Assembly (NCBI RefSeq): GCF_029029505.1
Contig: NZ_JAKJSD010000009.1
Location: forward strand, 108,320 to 172,319
Direction of reading: 5' to 3'
Origin: Ancylomarina sp. DW003
Lineage (GTDB): Bacteria > Bacteroidota > Bacteroidia > Bacteroidales > Marinifilaceae
DNA length: 64,000 nucleotides
Of this stretch, positions 7,188 to 16,306 are shown piece after piece. Each line of letters starts with the position of its first letter. Position 1 is the first letter of the stretch. Both the position numbers and the translations under genes were made by a program. Under the pieces are notes generated by a model. That model was not told where the DNA came from, searched no databases, and saw nothing but the letters and a program-made list of their open reading frames with translations.

Positions 7188-8507
7188 ATGATTTTAAGAA
7201 AAATGGCATGGGCTCTTGTATTAGCCTATTCGTTGTTAATGGTATCATGTTCAGATGATGACAGTATTAAAGCACCTTCTGAAATTACCACAGCTTTTGA
7301 AAACAATAAGTTGGAATTACCTATAGGGGAAATTGTAAAATTATCCCCAAGCTTTGAGGCTGAAGGTGAACCAGAATATTTATGGGAACTGGATGGGAAA
7401 ACTGTTTCAACAGAAGCAGCCTATGATTTTGAATCTTCACAAACAGGTCAATTTAAGTTAACTTTTGAGGTAAGCAATAAAAGCGGCGCTCAACGTGTCG
7501 ATTATGCTGTTCGTGTTTACGGTCCTTATTCAAGTGGTGTTTTTATTGTGAATGAAGGTTGGTTTGGACATGAACCCGGAAATGTAAATTTCTGGGATCG
7601 TCAATCCGATGATATTCAACACAAGGTTTACGAGAAGGAAAACCCTGATAAGCAGTTAGGGGTAACGACACAATATGCGTGCATAAATGATTCGAAGTTA
7701 TTCTTGGTTTCAAAGGATCCTGACAATTTGGTTGTTGTGAATTCTGAAACGCTTAAGGAATTAGGTCGAGTATCTCTGGAAAAAGGTAATAGCCAGGCAA
7801 GAGGCTTTGCATATCACGACGCAACGTCTGGTTTCTTAAGTAGCTCAGACGGAATTTATGAAGTAGATCTATCGCAATACGCATTAGGTAATAAAATTGA
7901 TGGTGTATCTGGCGAAGTTGGGAACCTGACGGTACTTAATGGTAAACTGTTTGCACTTAAAGCGAAAGAGTTAATTGTAATTGATATTGCTAGTTCGAAG
8001 ATTGAAAAAGTCTTCACTTTGGCTAATAATGCTGGTGGACTGGTTAAGGATAAGGATGATAATATTTGGGTTGCTGCCAGAACTCAATTGTTAAAAGTTA
8101 AATCAACAGATTTATCTTCAGAACTGCTTGACCTTAACAATGGCATCGACATTAACTCTAGTTATGGTTGGGCTTGGAACTCGGGAAGCTTGACTTACAG
8201 TAAAACCAATAACACGCTATACTTTATGCAAAAAGGAGGATGGAGTGGTATCCGTCAGGTATCATCTTATAATATCGATACTAAAGCAGCTAAAGAAGTG
8301 TGTACTATTGATTCTGATTATATGATTTATGGTGCCGGAACTTATGTCGATCCTGTATCAAATAAACTATATGTAACAGCTATTAAAGGTTACGGACAAG
8401 CTGCAAATTTCAATCGCCTTTATGTATATGATCTGGATGGAACTCAAGAAAAAGTGCTTGACTATGAGCACTTCTATTTTGCTGCACTTTGTGTCGTTAA
8501 TGAATAA
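7188..8507 (+). CDS. Surface lipoprotein with PKD-like and beta-propeller (DUF5074/YncE-like) domains, B12-controlled
   Basis: The first gene behind the riboswitch pair encodes 439 residues. It has a lipoprotein signal ending at Cys21 (LMVSC) followed by acidic residues (SDDD), the pattern that sends lipoproteins to the cell surface in Bacteroidota. An Ig/PKD-like domain (about 32-110, with the SFEAEGEPEYLWELDGK core) precedes a propeller-type domain (about 115-439) with repeated DxxSSKI and NTLYFM-like blades. It is related to the BtuG type of cobalamin-capturing propellers; DUF5074 is the name I would expect. Corrinoid binding is inferred from the riboswitch and the neighbouring TonB receptor. 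It starts with a Met-Ile just after the riboswitch stem. Confidence 0.8.
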   Translation: MILRKMAWALVLAYSLLMVSCSDDDSIKAPSEITTAFENNKLELPIGEIVKLSPSFEAEGEPEYLWELDGKTVSTEAAYDFESSQTGQFKLTFEVSNKSGAQRVDYAVRVYGPYSSGVFIVNEGWFGHEPGNVNFWDRQSDDIQHKVYEKENPDKQLGVTTQYACINDSKLFLVSKDPDNLVVVNSETLKELGRVSLEKGNSQARGFAYHDATSGFLSSSDGIYEVDLSQYALGNKIDGVSGEVGNLTVLNGKLFALKAKELIVIDIASSKIEKVFTLANNAGGLVKDKDDNIWVAARTQLLKVKSTDLSSELLDLNNGIDINSSYGWAWNSGSLTYSKTNNTLYFMQKGGWSGIRQVSSYNIDTKAAKEVCTIDSDYMIYGAGTYVDPVSNKLYVTAIKGYGQAANFNRLYVYDLDGTQEKVLDYEHFYFAALCVVNE

Positions 8508-8533
8508 TTGTAACCTCAATTGAAAATGAAGCA

Positions 8534-8585
8534 ACTGTCTGGAAAGGAAGGTTTTTGTTCTATGTAATCATCCTTTTTGGACAGT
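8534..8585 (+). promoter_or_regulatory. Hairpin inside the B12 operon
   Basis: ACTGTCTGGAAAGGA (8534-8548) can pair with TCCTTTTTGGACAGT (8571-8585) through about 12 of 15 positions, plus G-T pairs. It lies in the 106-base gap between the first two operon genes and is followed by TTATTT, so it could attenuate transcription or set the 3' end of a processed message. Confidence 0.45.
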
Positions 8586-8613
8586 TTATTTAAAGACTCA
8601 AAAATTCAATACA

Positions 8614-9738
8614 ATGAAACTTAAATATTATTTTTTACTAAGCTGTTCCATCTTGTTTTTTCTTACATCGTGTAGCGATGATGAGGATGCAGTATTGCCT
8701 GTTTTAAACTCATCAGGTTTGGAAAAAAACGAGTTGGAGTTGAAACTTGGAGAAAGTTTAAGTATTTCTCCCAAAATAAATACTGACGACCTGGATTATC
8801 AATGGTTAGTAAATGATAAAGCTGTTTCTAATGAAGCAACTTATACCTTTAATCCTGATGCTGTTGGAACTTACACAATTAAGTTTAACGCAAGTAATTC
8901 AAGTGGTTCGGTTGATTGCCAGTATCAAATTGTTGTTATTAAGGTTAGAACAAAAACGGATGAGTCATCTGCCTATTTAACAAGCTTATTTGAATACAAG
9001 CCAGCACCAGGTCAGTTTGTAAACGAAGGATACGGTTTGATGAAAGATGCCGAAGCCATTCTTGGGAAACCCAAATATGGCTTAGTAAGCCTAGGTGGAT
9101 TTGGAGGTTATATTTCGCTCGGGTTTGATCATACGCTTATAGATGAAGAAGGTGATGATTTTATTGTTTACGGCAATGCTTTTAAGGGTAGTTCTGAGGC
9201 TGGAATCGTAATGGTCAGTTTCGATTATAACGGAAATGGTAAAGCTGACGACGCGTGGTTTGAACTAGCAGGTAGCGAGTATAATAAAGATGAGGTGATT
9301 CATAATTACGAGATTACTTATACCAATCCCAAAACCTATGCAGATGTACCTTGGACAGATAATCAGGGCAATACAGGCTTCGTGAAAATCAACGATTGGC
9401 ATGAGCACAATTATTATCCTGAATTTATCGACGAGCAAGACGAAATCACTTTTACAGGAACTTTATTGCCAAACAATAAGGGAACTAATGATATGGGCTG
9501 GATCGTTTACAACGAATTCGAAAAAGGTTATGTGGATAATTACAGTGAGGAGTACGCTGAACTTAAAGGTAATAAGTTTGATATTTCATGGGCTGTAAAT
9601 AACAAGGGTGAAAAAGTAAAATTACCGGGTGTTGACTTTATTAAAGTTTATACGGCTGTTAATATCGATGGTGGCATATTAGGTGAAGCCTCTACCGAAA
9701 TAATGGGAGCGGCAGATATAAGTCTACTGGAAGAGTAA
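8614..9738 (+). CDS. Surface lipoprotein of the B12 operon, PKD-like domain plus cell-surface-protein domain
   Basis: The 374-residue product has lipobox Cys20 (FLTSC) followed by SDDEDA, then an Ig/PKD-like domain (about 35-108) resembling that of the preceding gene. A domain of about 260 residues follows, with EYKPAPGQFVNE, SLGGFGGYISLGFDH, VYGNAF, GNGKADDAWFELAGSEY and GTNDMGWIVYNEF. I know these signatures from Bacteroidota cell-surface proteins that travel with cobalamin TonB receptors; the BtuH family of B12-binding lipoproteins is a candidate identity. It probably lies on the outer face of the outer membrane and hands corrinoid to the receptor encoded next. The start is the ATG directly before the signal peptide. 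The exact ligand is inference. Confidence 0.72.
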   Translation: MKLKYYFLLSCSILFFLTSCSDDEDAVLPVLNSSGLEKNELELKLGESLSISPKINTDDLDYQWLVNDKAVSNEATYTFNPDAVGTYTIKFNASNSSGSVDCQYQIVVIKVRTKTDESSAYLTSLFEYKPAPGQFVNEGYGLMKDAEAILGKPKYGLVSLGGFGGYISLGFDHTLIDEEGDDFIVYGNAFKGSSEAGIVMVSFDYNGNGKADDAWFELAGSEYNKDEVIHNYEITYTNPKTYADVPWTDNQGNTGFVKINDWHEHNYYPEFIDEQDEITFTGTLLPNNKGTNDMGWIVYNEFEKGYVDNYSEEYAELKGNKFDISWAVNNKGEKVKLPGVDFIKVYTAVNIDGGILGEASTEIMGAADISLLEE

Positions 9739-9882
9739 AATATCAGATAACATATTAGTTAGTAATGAGTGTTGTTATTGCCAAATTTCATTTATAGGTG
9801 TGTTAAATGGAGTTTGGCAATTTCTACTTTCCTAATTCGACTTGTCCCTATTAATTATATTAACGTATTCATATTTATTGGA

Positions 9883-11931
9883 ATGCATAAAATACTAAAG
9901 ATAAAATTGATCTTTCTTTTTACGATATGTTCCTTGTTCGTAAAGGCTTCTATTCCTGATTCTATCTTATTGAAGGAAGTTAAGATTGTAGAGAAGTTAA
10001 TTGTAAAGAAAAAACGTGCGGGCTTAAAGTTTCAAAAGATAGATACACTTGTTTTATCAAACTTATCGCATCGATCTCTTTCAGAGGTGTTATCAGAGAA
10101 TACCCCTATCTTTATAAAAACCTATGGTAGAGGTTCTATGGCCACAGCATCGTTTCGGGGTACAGCACCTTCGCATACTAAGGTCTTGTGGAATAATATG
10201 GAGATTAATTCACCTATGCTGGGAATGGTTGATTTTTCCCTGATTCCCACTTGGTTTATGGACGATGTGAATTTATCTTATGGAGCGGCTTCGGTAAAGA
10301 AAAGTGCCGGTGCACTAGGGGGAAGTGTAGAGATGACTAATAAGGCCGATTGGAGAAAAGGTTTTTCTCTTCATACCTTGTCATCGGCAGGAAGTTATAA
10401 AACTTACGACCAATTTATTTCCTTGAATTATAGTAATCGGAAGTTTTCATCTAAGACCAAAGCTTTTTACTCTGTATCTGACAATGACTTTAAATTCTTT
10501 AATAAAGATATTCCTGCTAGTGTCGATTTGAAAACAGGAGAAATATCGCATGAAACTCAAAAGCAGAAGAATGCGGATTACAAAAAATATGGCTTTTTGC
10601 AAGAACTCTATTATAAGCTATCCTTAAAAGACATGGTATCCTTTAAAATTTGGAACCAATATTCCGATAGAAGTTTACCTCAGTTGAGTACTAACGAATC
10701 GAATGATAAAGATAGCGATGGCAAACTTATTCTAAATAATATAAACAACCAGCTTGACCGTAGTACAAGAATATCATCTTCATGGAAACACTATTTTAAC
10801 AAATCTAATTTGAAGGTAGATTTTGGTTATATCAATACCAATTTGGATTATTATTTGGATGTAAAACAGAATAGGGGGGAGAAGAAAGTAAGCAATCGGG
10901 TTATCGATTCAGAAAGTAAGATTGATACCTATATGGCAAAGGCGGAATTGACTGGAAATATTAAGGAACGAACAAGATATAGTTTAAGTGGGGAATTTTC
11001 AGCTAATCGGGTAGACACTAAGGAGAGTGTGAAAAAAACAGGTTATAAAGAGAATCGCAACAAAGAATCTTTTGTTTTATTTATGCAACACCAATGGACC
11101 AGGAACATCAGTCAGAATATAACATTGCGTCAACCTTTCGTAGACGAGAAAGCTGATCCTTTGATTTATGTGAGTGCACTTGAATACACTGCAGGAGAAA
11201 AGAAGCAGTTTAAGTTAGGTGCCAACTTCACGCGTAATTATAACAGACCTACACTTAATGATTTATATTTTCAGCCTGGGGGAAATCCGGACTTGAAACC
11301 TGAGGATGGTTTTACTTATGAAGGGAATATTGGCTATACCGTTTCGGGCAAGAATTACGATTTGGATTTATCCACCTCTGCCTATAAATCAGATATTGAC
11401 AACTGGATTATATGGTTGCCGAATGATAGAGGTTTTTGGGAACCTTTTAATTTAAAGAACGTAAAAGTTACGGGCTTAGAATTTAAGGCAAAACTGAAGG
11501 GAAAACTATTTAATGATTTACAATATAGATTGAGTGGGAATTATGCCTACACAAAATCAATAAACCATGGCGATGGTGTCACATTGGGCGACCAATCAAA
11601 AGGTAAACAGTTACCTTTTATTCCAAAGCATTCATCCAATCTATTGCTTAATATAGAATACAAAGACTGGTTTATAAATCACAACTTCACTTATTATAGC
11701 GAGAGGTTCACAACCTCATCTAACGATAGAAAAAAAGAGCAAGCGGGGAGAGATTTATACCCATACTACATGAATAATATTTCTTTTGGACATAGGTTTT
11801 TGTTGAAGAAAAAATGCTTAGCTGAGATTAAATTCAGAATAGACAACCTGTTCGATGAAGATTACCGGTCAATCCTCCAAAGACCGATGCCAAGACAAAA
11901 CTACACGCTCTTATTAGATCTCAAATTTTAA
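9883..11931 (+). CDS. TonB-dependent outer-membrane cobalamin receptor, BtuB-like
   Basis: I choose the ATG at 9883 (682 residues) because it starts a clean signal peptide (MHKILKIKLIFLFTICSLFVKA); the frame is open upstream to a TTG at 9769 but that part is not receptor-like. A plug domain (about 25-155, with SEVLSENTPIFIKTYGRG and ATASFRGTAPSHTKVLWN) is followed by a beta-barrel ending with the required aromatic C-terminus (LLLDLKF). The barrel carries the receptor signature NRPTLNDLYFQPGGNPDLKP. It imports corrinoids using TonB energy. The gene lies third in the riboswitch-controlled operon, and the BtuG-like gene follows after three bases. No classical TonB box is evident. Specificity for B12 rests on context and on similarity to the receptor at 33120. 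Confidence 0.88.
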   Translation: MHKILKIKLIFLFTICSLFVKASIPDSILLKEVKIVEKLIVKKKRAGLKFQKIDTLVLSNLSHRSLSEVLSENTPIFIKTYGRGSMATASFRGTAPSHTKVLWNNMEINSPMLGMVDFSLIPTWFMDDVNLSYGAASVKKSAGALGGSVEMTNKADWRKGFSLHTLSSAGSYKTYDQFISLNYSNRKFSSKTKAFYSVSDNDFKFFNKDIPASVDLKTGEISHETQKQKNADYKKYGFLQELYYKLSLKDMVSFKIWNQYSDRSLPQLSTNESNDKDSDGKLILNNINNQLDRSTRISSSWKHYFNKSNLKVDFGYINTNLDYYLDVKQNRGEKKVSNRVIDSESKIDTYMAKAELTGNIKERTRYSLSGEFSANRVDTKESVKKTGYKENRNKESFVLFMQHQWTRNISQNITLRQPFVDEKADPLIYVSALEYTAGEKKQFKLGANFTRNYNRPTLNDLYFQPGGNPDLKPEDGFTYEGNIGYTVSGKNYDLDLSTSAYKSDIDNWIIWLPNDRGFWEPFNLKNVKVTGLEFKAKLKGKLFNDLQYRLSGNYAYTKSINHGDGVTLGDQSKGKQLPFIPKHSSNLLLNIEYKDWFINHNFTYYSERFTTSSNDRKKEQAGRDLYPYYMNNISFGHRFLLKKKCLAEIKFRIDNLFDEDYRSILQRPMPRQNYTLLLDLKF

Positions 11932-11934
11932 ATC

Positions 11935-13044
11935 ATGAAACATCAAAATATTGTTTTATTAATTATTGTATTTCTGTCTTGTTGTTCGTGTATGGATGAT
12001 GAAGCCTATATGAATGAGCAGAAATTGAACAAAACTGTTTCTGATATTATAAATGAAGATTACGTCTTGATTTCTAACGAGGGAAACTTTATGTATGGTA
12101 ATGCATCAATTAGCTATTACAACAAAACGACTCATGAACTGATAAATGATGTGTTTTCGAAACAGAATATTATGCCCATTGGCGATGTTGTGCAATCTAT
12201 TGTTTTACGAGATGGTTTGGCATACATTGTGGTTAATAATTCTGGGAAGATATTTGTGATTAATATGGGGAAGTTTCCTCACTTGCCGGCCTTTGCCTAT
12301 GTTGGGAAAGTAACGGGCTTGGTGTCGCCTCGTTACATTCATTTTATAAATAATAGTAAGGCTTACATTACCGATTTGTATGCCAAATCCATCACAATAT
12401 TTAATCCTGAGACATTAGACAAAACCGGATTTATATCTGTTGATAATAAGTCAAGCGAATTTTACCAGCATCCAACCGAGCAGATGGTTCAGTACGATAA
12501 GTATGTGTTTACCAACTGCTGGAGTTACGATAATAAACTTCTAGTGATTGATTCAGAAAAGGATATTGTGGTAGATTCCATTAATGTAGGTTTGCAACCC
12601 ACTTCATTGGTTTTAGATAAAAACAATAAGCTTTGGACCATAACCGATGGTGGCTATAAGGGTAGTCCATATGGTTTTGAGGCTCCTTCCTTGTGGAAAA
12701 TTGATGCTAAAAGCCGAAAAGTAGAACAGGTTTTTCATTTTAAAGAAGGGGATAGAGGATCGGAAGTCAAACTTAATGGGGCAAAAGACAGTCTTTATTT
12801 TATAAATAAAGGTATTTGGCGCATGTCAATTACTGACGAAAATTTGCCCAGCAAGGCTTTTATATCAGGTGAAAACAAATTGTTTTATGGTTTGAATATT
12901 GACCCTGTTGACTCGGATATTTATGCTATTGATGCCATTGATTATGTGCAACCTGGCCTTGTATATCGAATTTCATCACAAGGTAAGCCAATTGATACAA
13001 TGCGTGTGGGAATTATACCTGGTGAAGCAGTTTTTAGTCATTAA
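11935..13044 (+). CDS. BtuG-like surface beta-propeller lipoprotein
   Basis: The 369-residue product has a lipoprotein signal with several cysteines (LSCCSC, anchor probably Cys19) and acidic residues after it. A YncE-type propeller fills the rest, with repeated blade motifs such as VLISNEGNFMYGNASISYY, KAYITDLYAKSITIFNPET, and VDSINVGLQPTSLVLDKNNK. BtuG proteins bind cobalamin tightly on the cell surface and cap the TonB receptor BtuB; the order receptor then propeller, with three bases between, is the usual arrangement. It is the last gene of the operon and is followed by a long hairpin. It is clearly diverged from the second copy at 35057. Function is inferred from family and riboswitch control. 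Confidence 0.82.
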   Translation: MKHQNIVLLIIVFLSCCSCMDDEAYMNEQKLNKTVSDIINEDYVLISNEGNFMYGNASISYYNKTTHELINDVFSKQNIMPIGDVVQSIVLRDGLAYIVVNNSGKIFVINMGKFPHLPAFAYVGKVTGLVSPRYIHFINNSKAYITDLYAKSITIFNPETLDKTGFISVDNKSSEFYQHPTEQMVQYDKYVFTNCWSYDNKLLVIDSEKDIVVDSINVGLQPTSLVLDKNNKLWTITDGGYKGSPYGFEAPSLWKIDAKSRKVEQVFHFKEGDRGSEVKLNGAKDSLYFINKGIWRMSITDENLPSKAFISGENKLFYGLNIDPVDSDIYAIDAIDYVQPGLVYRISSQGKPIDTMRVGIIPGEAVFSH

Positions 13045-13071
13045 CATACAAAGCCTATAAGAAATAATTCG

Positions 13072-13151
13072 GACGCAGATTTAAATGATTCATAGGGTGT
13101 TTTGTCCAAACTTTATAATTTTATGATCATTTTCTAAATCTGCGTCGGTTT
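13072..13151 (+). terminator. Long-armed terminator after the B12 operon
   Basis: GACGCAGATTTA (13072-13083) pairs perfectly with TAAATCTGCGTC (13135-13146). An inner arm AAATGAT/ATCATTT extends it, and a GGTTTTT run follows. The loop is unusually long for a simple terminator. Confidence 0.6.
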
Positions 13152-13215
13152 TTCCTGAGGCTTTAAACACATAAAGGGGAGTGAAAGATAAATTATAACT
13201 AAAAATCGATTTCTT

Positions 13216-13566
13216 TTATTCTCCTTCTTTTTTCTCTTTCTTCTCTTCTTTTTTAAGCTCTTTAATCTTTTCGAAAGGGGTATCATATGTTACTATTTTG
13301 TTGCCAGAATAATTCTTCGGATTTAAAGAGATTCCTGTTCTGATGACATTGAAAATTGTTTTTTCATTAAACTGAAGAATAACCATTTCGTTATTTGTAA
13401 GGTCGATTACGGTTTGAGATGTATAAGTTTGTGTTCCTGACTGAGAGATAAACAAAGCATGTTCGGGAACATTTACATTGGGAGGTGGTTTTACCACAGA
13501 TTGACTCATGGTCATACAACCCATGAATAGAAAACTCATTCCAATAATTAGAAGATGGTGTTTCAT
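13216..13566 (-). CDS. Small lipoprotein of unknown function
   Basis: The 116-residue product has a lipoprotein signal with Cys17 (FLFMGC), then a compact region of about 75 residues (HALFISQSGTQTYTSQTV, MVILQFNEKTIFNVIRTG). It ends in a very charged lysine and glutamate tail (KELKKEEKKEKKEGE) that is probably flexible. I do not recognise the family. It stands alone on the minus strand between two plus-strand transcription units and would be held in the envelope by its lipid anchor. Confidence 0.75.
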   Translation of the reverse strand: MKHHLLIIGMSFLFMGCMTMSQSVVKPPPNVNVPEHALFISQSGTQTYTSQTVIDLTNNEMVILQFNEKTIFNVIRTGISLNPKNYSGNKIVTYDTPFEKIKELKKEEKKEKKEGE

Positions 13567-14011
13567 GATGAGGAAATTTAATTTAGGGATAAATGTATAA
13601 GCAGAGATCTTAGTCTGTCCGTATTTTGTTTATGTATTTTTAGTAATTAAGTTTCTGATTAGTAATTTTAAAATCGAAAATCATATGTTTGATTTTACAA
13701 ACTTTATTTTTTTATGATCAAAAATTATGCCAGTGGTATAATTATGAGTGATTTATGGGTAGGAATGTGAAGTGAAATAAGTTGGCTGTTTTTCTTTCTT
13801 TTGAGGATGTGCTACTATGAGAGTCGATAGCATTTTGGCAAATTTGAGTTAGGAAGCAAACTTGCTTAAAATAATTCAGCGCAAGTATCCTTTTTATTAC
13901 ATTATATGTTATGAATCAATTCCCGATCTCAGAATAAACTTTTATAATGCTTACCTTTCATCAGGATTTAAAAATCCTTTTAAATTCGACTAACATATAA
14001 TTAGAATTAAA
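13567..14011. other. Intergenic stretch without a gene
   Basis: About 445 AT-rich bases between the divergent small lipoprotein gene and the hexosaminidase gene. I see no conserved frame, RNA gene or strong hairpin; it should hold the promoters of both genes. Confidence 0.5.
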
Positions 14012-15571
14012 ATGATGAAATCATTCAGTTTAGGCCCATTATTCTTAATCGTAGTGATGTTTGTTTCATGCAAAACACCAACTCCTAAAGATCTTTCAAA
14101 AGAAAGCCTGATTCCAAAACCAACAAAGCTTGTTGCTACAGGTTCTTCCTTTGATTGGACCGCGAAAACAAAAATCTACCTGTCAGCAGAACAGGATGAT
14201 GTGAAAGCAATTGCTGATTACTTGGTCGATTTTATTGCACCGGCGACAGGATTTAAAACAGAAGTGAAAGCTGTTAAAAAACCAGCATCGAAAAGAGGAA
14301 TAGCTTTGCTTTTAAATAAGGAATTAAAAGCATTGGGCGAGGAGGGGTATAATTTGAATATTACCGATAAACGTGTTGTTTTGGAAGCCTACCAATTGGC
14401 AGGTTTGTTTAGAGGTGTTCAAACTATCAGACAATTATTACCAGCTCGTATAGAATCGAAAGATTTGCAAATGGGATCATGGGAGATAGCTAGTGGAACA
14501 ATTGAAGATGCACCAGACTATGGCTACAGAGGTGCCATGTTGGATGTGGTACGTCATTTCTTTGATGTGACCGATGTGAAACGATTTATCGATTTAATTG
14601 CGGCCTATAAAATGAATGTTCTGCATTTGCACTTGACTGATGATCAGGGATGGCGAATTGAAATTAAATCGTGGCCCAATCTGACAAAGCATGGTGGTAG
14701 TACACAAGTAGATGGTGGTAAAGGTGGTTTTTATACTCAAGAAGAATATACTGAGCTTGTAAAGTATGCACAGGATAGGTTTATTACCATTATTCCTGAA
14801 ATAGATATGCCAGGTCATACCAATGCGGCTTTGGCTTCGTATGCCGAATTGAATGCTGATGGTAAAGCAAGAGACTTATATACAGGAACCAATGTTGGTT
14901 TTAGTACGCTGGATGCCAACAAAGAGATCACTTATAAATTTATCGATGATGTGATTCGTGAATTGGTTGCTCTAACACCAGGTGAGTACATTCATATTGG
15001 TGGAGACGAATCGAATGCGACTAAGAAGAAAGATTACATCAAGTTTATAAACCGTGTGCAGGATATTGTGAATTCTCATGGAAAAAAGATGATGGGCTGG
15101 GCAGATATTTCAGCAGCAAACCTAAAGGAAAATACCATAGCCCAATTTTGGCACACAAGAACCAAGACCGCTACAGATGCTGTGAATCAGAATGTGAAAA
15201 TATTGATGTCGCCGGCAAAAAGAGCCTATATGGATATGCAGTACGATTCCATTTGCCCACTGGGTTTACATTGGGCAGGTTATCTTGAAGTAGATAAGGC
15301 TTACGACTGGAATTTGGAAACCAATGTAGAAGGTATCTCTCGTGAAAACATCATTGGTATAGAAGCACCACTGTGGTCGGAAACTGTTGAAACCATCGAC
15401 GATATCGAATACCTTGTTTTTCCTCGACTATTGGGGTATGCCGAGCTGGGATGGTCTAAACATACTAATAAATCGTGGGAAGAGTATAAGCTTCGATTGG
15501 GGAAACAGAAGACACGATTTGAACATATGGGAATTAATTATTATCCGTCGGCTTTGGTGCCTTGGGAATAA
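14012..15571 (+). CDS. Beta-N-acetylhexosaminidase, glycoside hydrolase family 20, lipoprotein
   Basis: This enzyme removes terminal N-acetyl-hexosamine residues from chitin fragments or glycans by substrate-assisted catalysis. The 519-residue protein has a lipoprotein signal (Cys20, VMFVSC), a GH20 N-terminal beta domain (about 33-165) and the TIM-barrel catalytic domain from GYRGAMLDVVRHF at 171. The catalytic pair Asp332-Glu333 sits in HIGGDES, and HLTDDQGWR and PEIDMPGHTNA are further family signatures. The start may be either of two adjacent ATGs. It is not part of a polysaccharide locus here; the neighbours are unrelated. It is somewhat shorter than multi-domain GH20 enzymes of the phylum, with no extra C-terminal domain. 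Confidence 0.95.
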   Translation: MMKSFSLGPLFLIVVMFVSCKTPTPKDLSKESLIPKPTKLVATGSSFDWTAKTKIYLSAEQDDVKAIADYLVDFIAPATGFKTEVKAVKKPASKRGIALLLNKELKALGEEGYNLNITDKRVVLEAYQLAGLFRGVQTIRQLLPARIESKDLQMGSWEIASGTIEDAPDYGYRGAMLDVVRHFFDVTDVKRFIDLIAAYKMNVLHLHLTDDQGWRIEIKSWPNLTKHGGSTQVDGGKGGFYTQEEYTELVKYAQDRFITIIPEIDMPGHTNAALASYAELNADGKARDLYTGTNVGFSTLDANKEITYKFIDDVIRELVALTPGEYIHIGGDESNATKKKDYIKFINRVQDIVNSHGKKMMGWADISAANLKENTIAQFWHTRTKTATDAVNQNVKILMSPAKRAYMDMQYDSICPLGLHWAGYLEVDKAYDWNLETNVEGISRENIIGIEAPLWSETVETIDDIEYLVFPRLLGYAELGWSKHTNKSWEEYKLRLGKQKTRFEHMGINYYPSALVPWE

Positions 15572-15713
15572 TTAGTAATAATCTATTTACTTATAAATAC
15601 CTGTTGTGGGGAAGGTGGCTTAATAGTTTATAAAAAAAACAGCTCTCCCTTGAGCTTACTTGATACCCCTTCTCATGGCAGAGGGATACCTTCTTTTAAA
15701 GTAAAATGAATTT

Positions 15714-16229
15714 ATGATTTTCTACTCAGAACAAGAGTTTAAAGGTAAGCTTAAGACTGAAGTTGAGCATATTCTTGGTAAATCGAAATTGATAAAAGAG
15801 CAGCTTAAATCAGGTTCGGTTGGCAGTGAATTATATCGTTTGATTGATTTGAAAATGAAATCAGAATTAAAATACCTGATGGACTTGAATACAAGATGCA
15901 ACTTCGAAAAATATGAGAAAGGTTTGCTTTTAAGAATTAATCACAATCAGAAGTTGTATTTTCTTGCATTTAGCTATGATGATATAAGTTCGATAAATGT
16001 GGTAAAAGGTGAAGAAATAACTTCTCCTTTATTATTTAGTCCCATGAAGTTCCTTTTATTTATAGGAATACACATAAGGTATGCACGATATTTTAGAATT
16101 CATCTTTCTGAATATAGAATTGAACGAATGAATCTAACTATAAAGCTGGGAGAAAATCTTATTCAGTTAGATTCGAATGGTTATAATTACTACAGCGAAT
16201 TAAACTATTTTAAGGAGATTATAAAATAG
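15714..16229 (+). CDS. Hypothetical cytoplasmic protein, 171 residues
   Basis: I do not recognise this protein. It is a mixed helix-strand chain with charged N-terminal helices (FKGKLKTEVEHILGKSKLIK) and a hydrophobic stretch around LLFSPMKFLLFIGIHIRYA (about 104-122) that is too broken to call a membrane helix with certainty. It has no signal peptide. It follows the hexosaminidase gene after 142 bases and ends before a strong terminator, so it forms its own short unit. Composition is like the neighbours. Confidence 0.6.
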   Translation: MIFYSEQEFKGKLKTEVEHILGKSKLIKEQLKSGSVGSELYRLIDLKMKSELKYLMDLNTRCNFEKYEKGLLLRINHNQKLYFLAFSYDDISSINVVKGEEITSPLLFSPMKFLLFIGIHIRYARYFRIHLSEYRIERMNLTIKLGENLIQLDSNGYNYYSELNYFKEIIK

Positions 16230-16258
16230 AGTTTCAATGTGACTTGGGGTCAATAATA

Positions 16259-16284
16259 AAGGCTATCCGTAATTGGATAGCCTT
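16259..16284. terminator. Bidirectional terminator between convergent genes
   Basis: A perfect 10-bp stem (AAGGCTATCC at 16259-16268 with GGATAGCCTT at 16275-16284) and a 6-base loop, sitting between the convergent genes that end at 16229 and 16307. Confidence 0.7.
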
Positions 16285-16306
16285 CATCATATATTTCTCT
16301 GACAAT

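Noticed and set aside
9769..9882. Longer N-terminus of the first BtuB-like receptor from a TTG
   Set aside because: The extra 38 residues are not receptor-like and hide a clean signal peptide that starts at the ATG at 9883.
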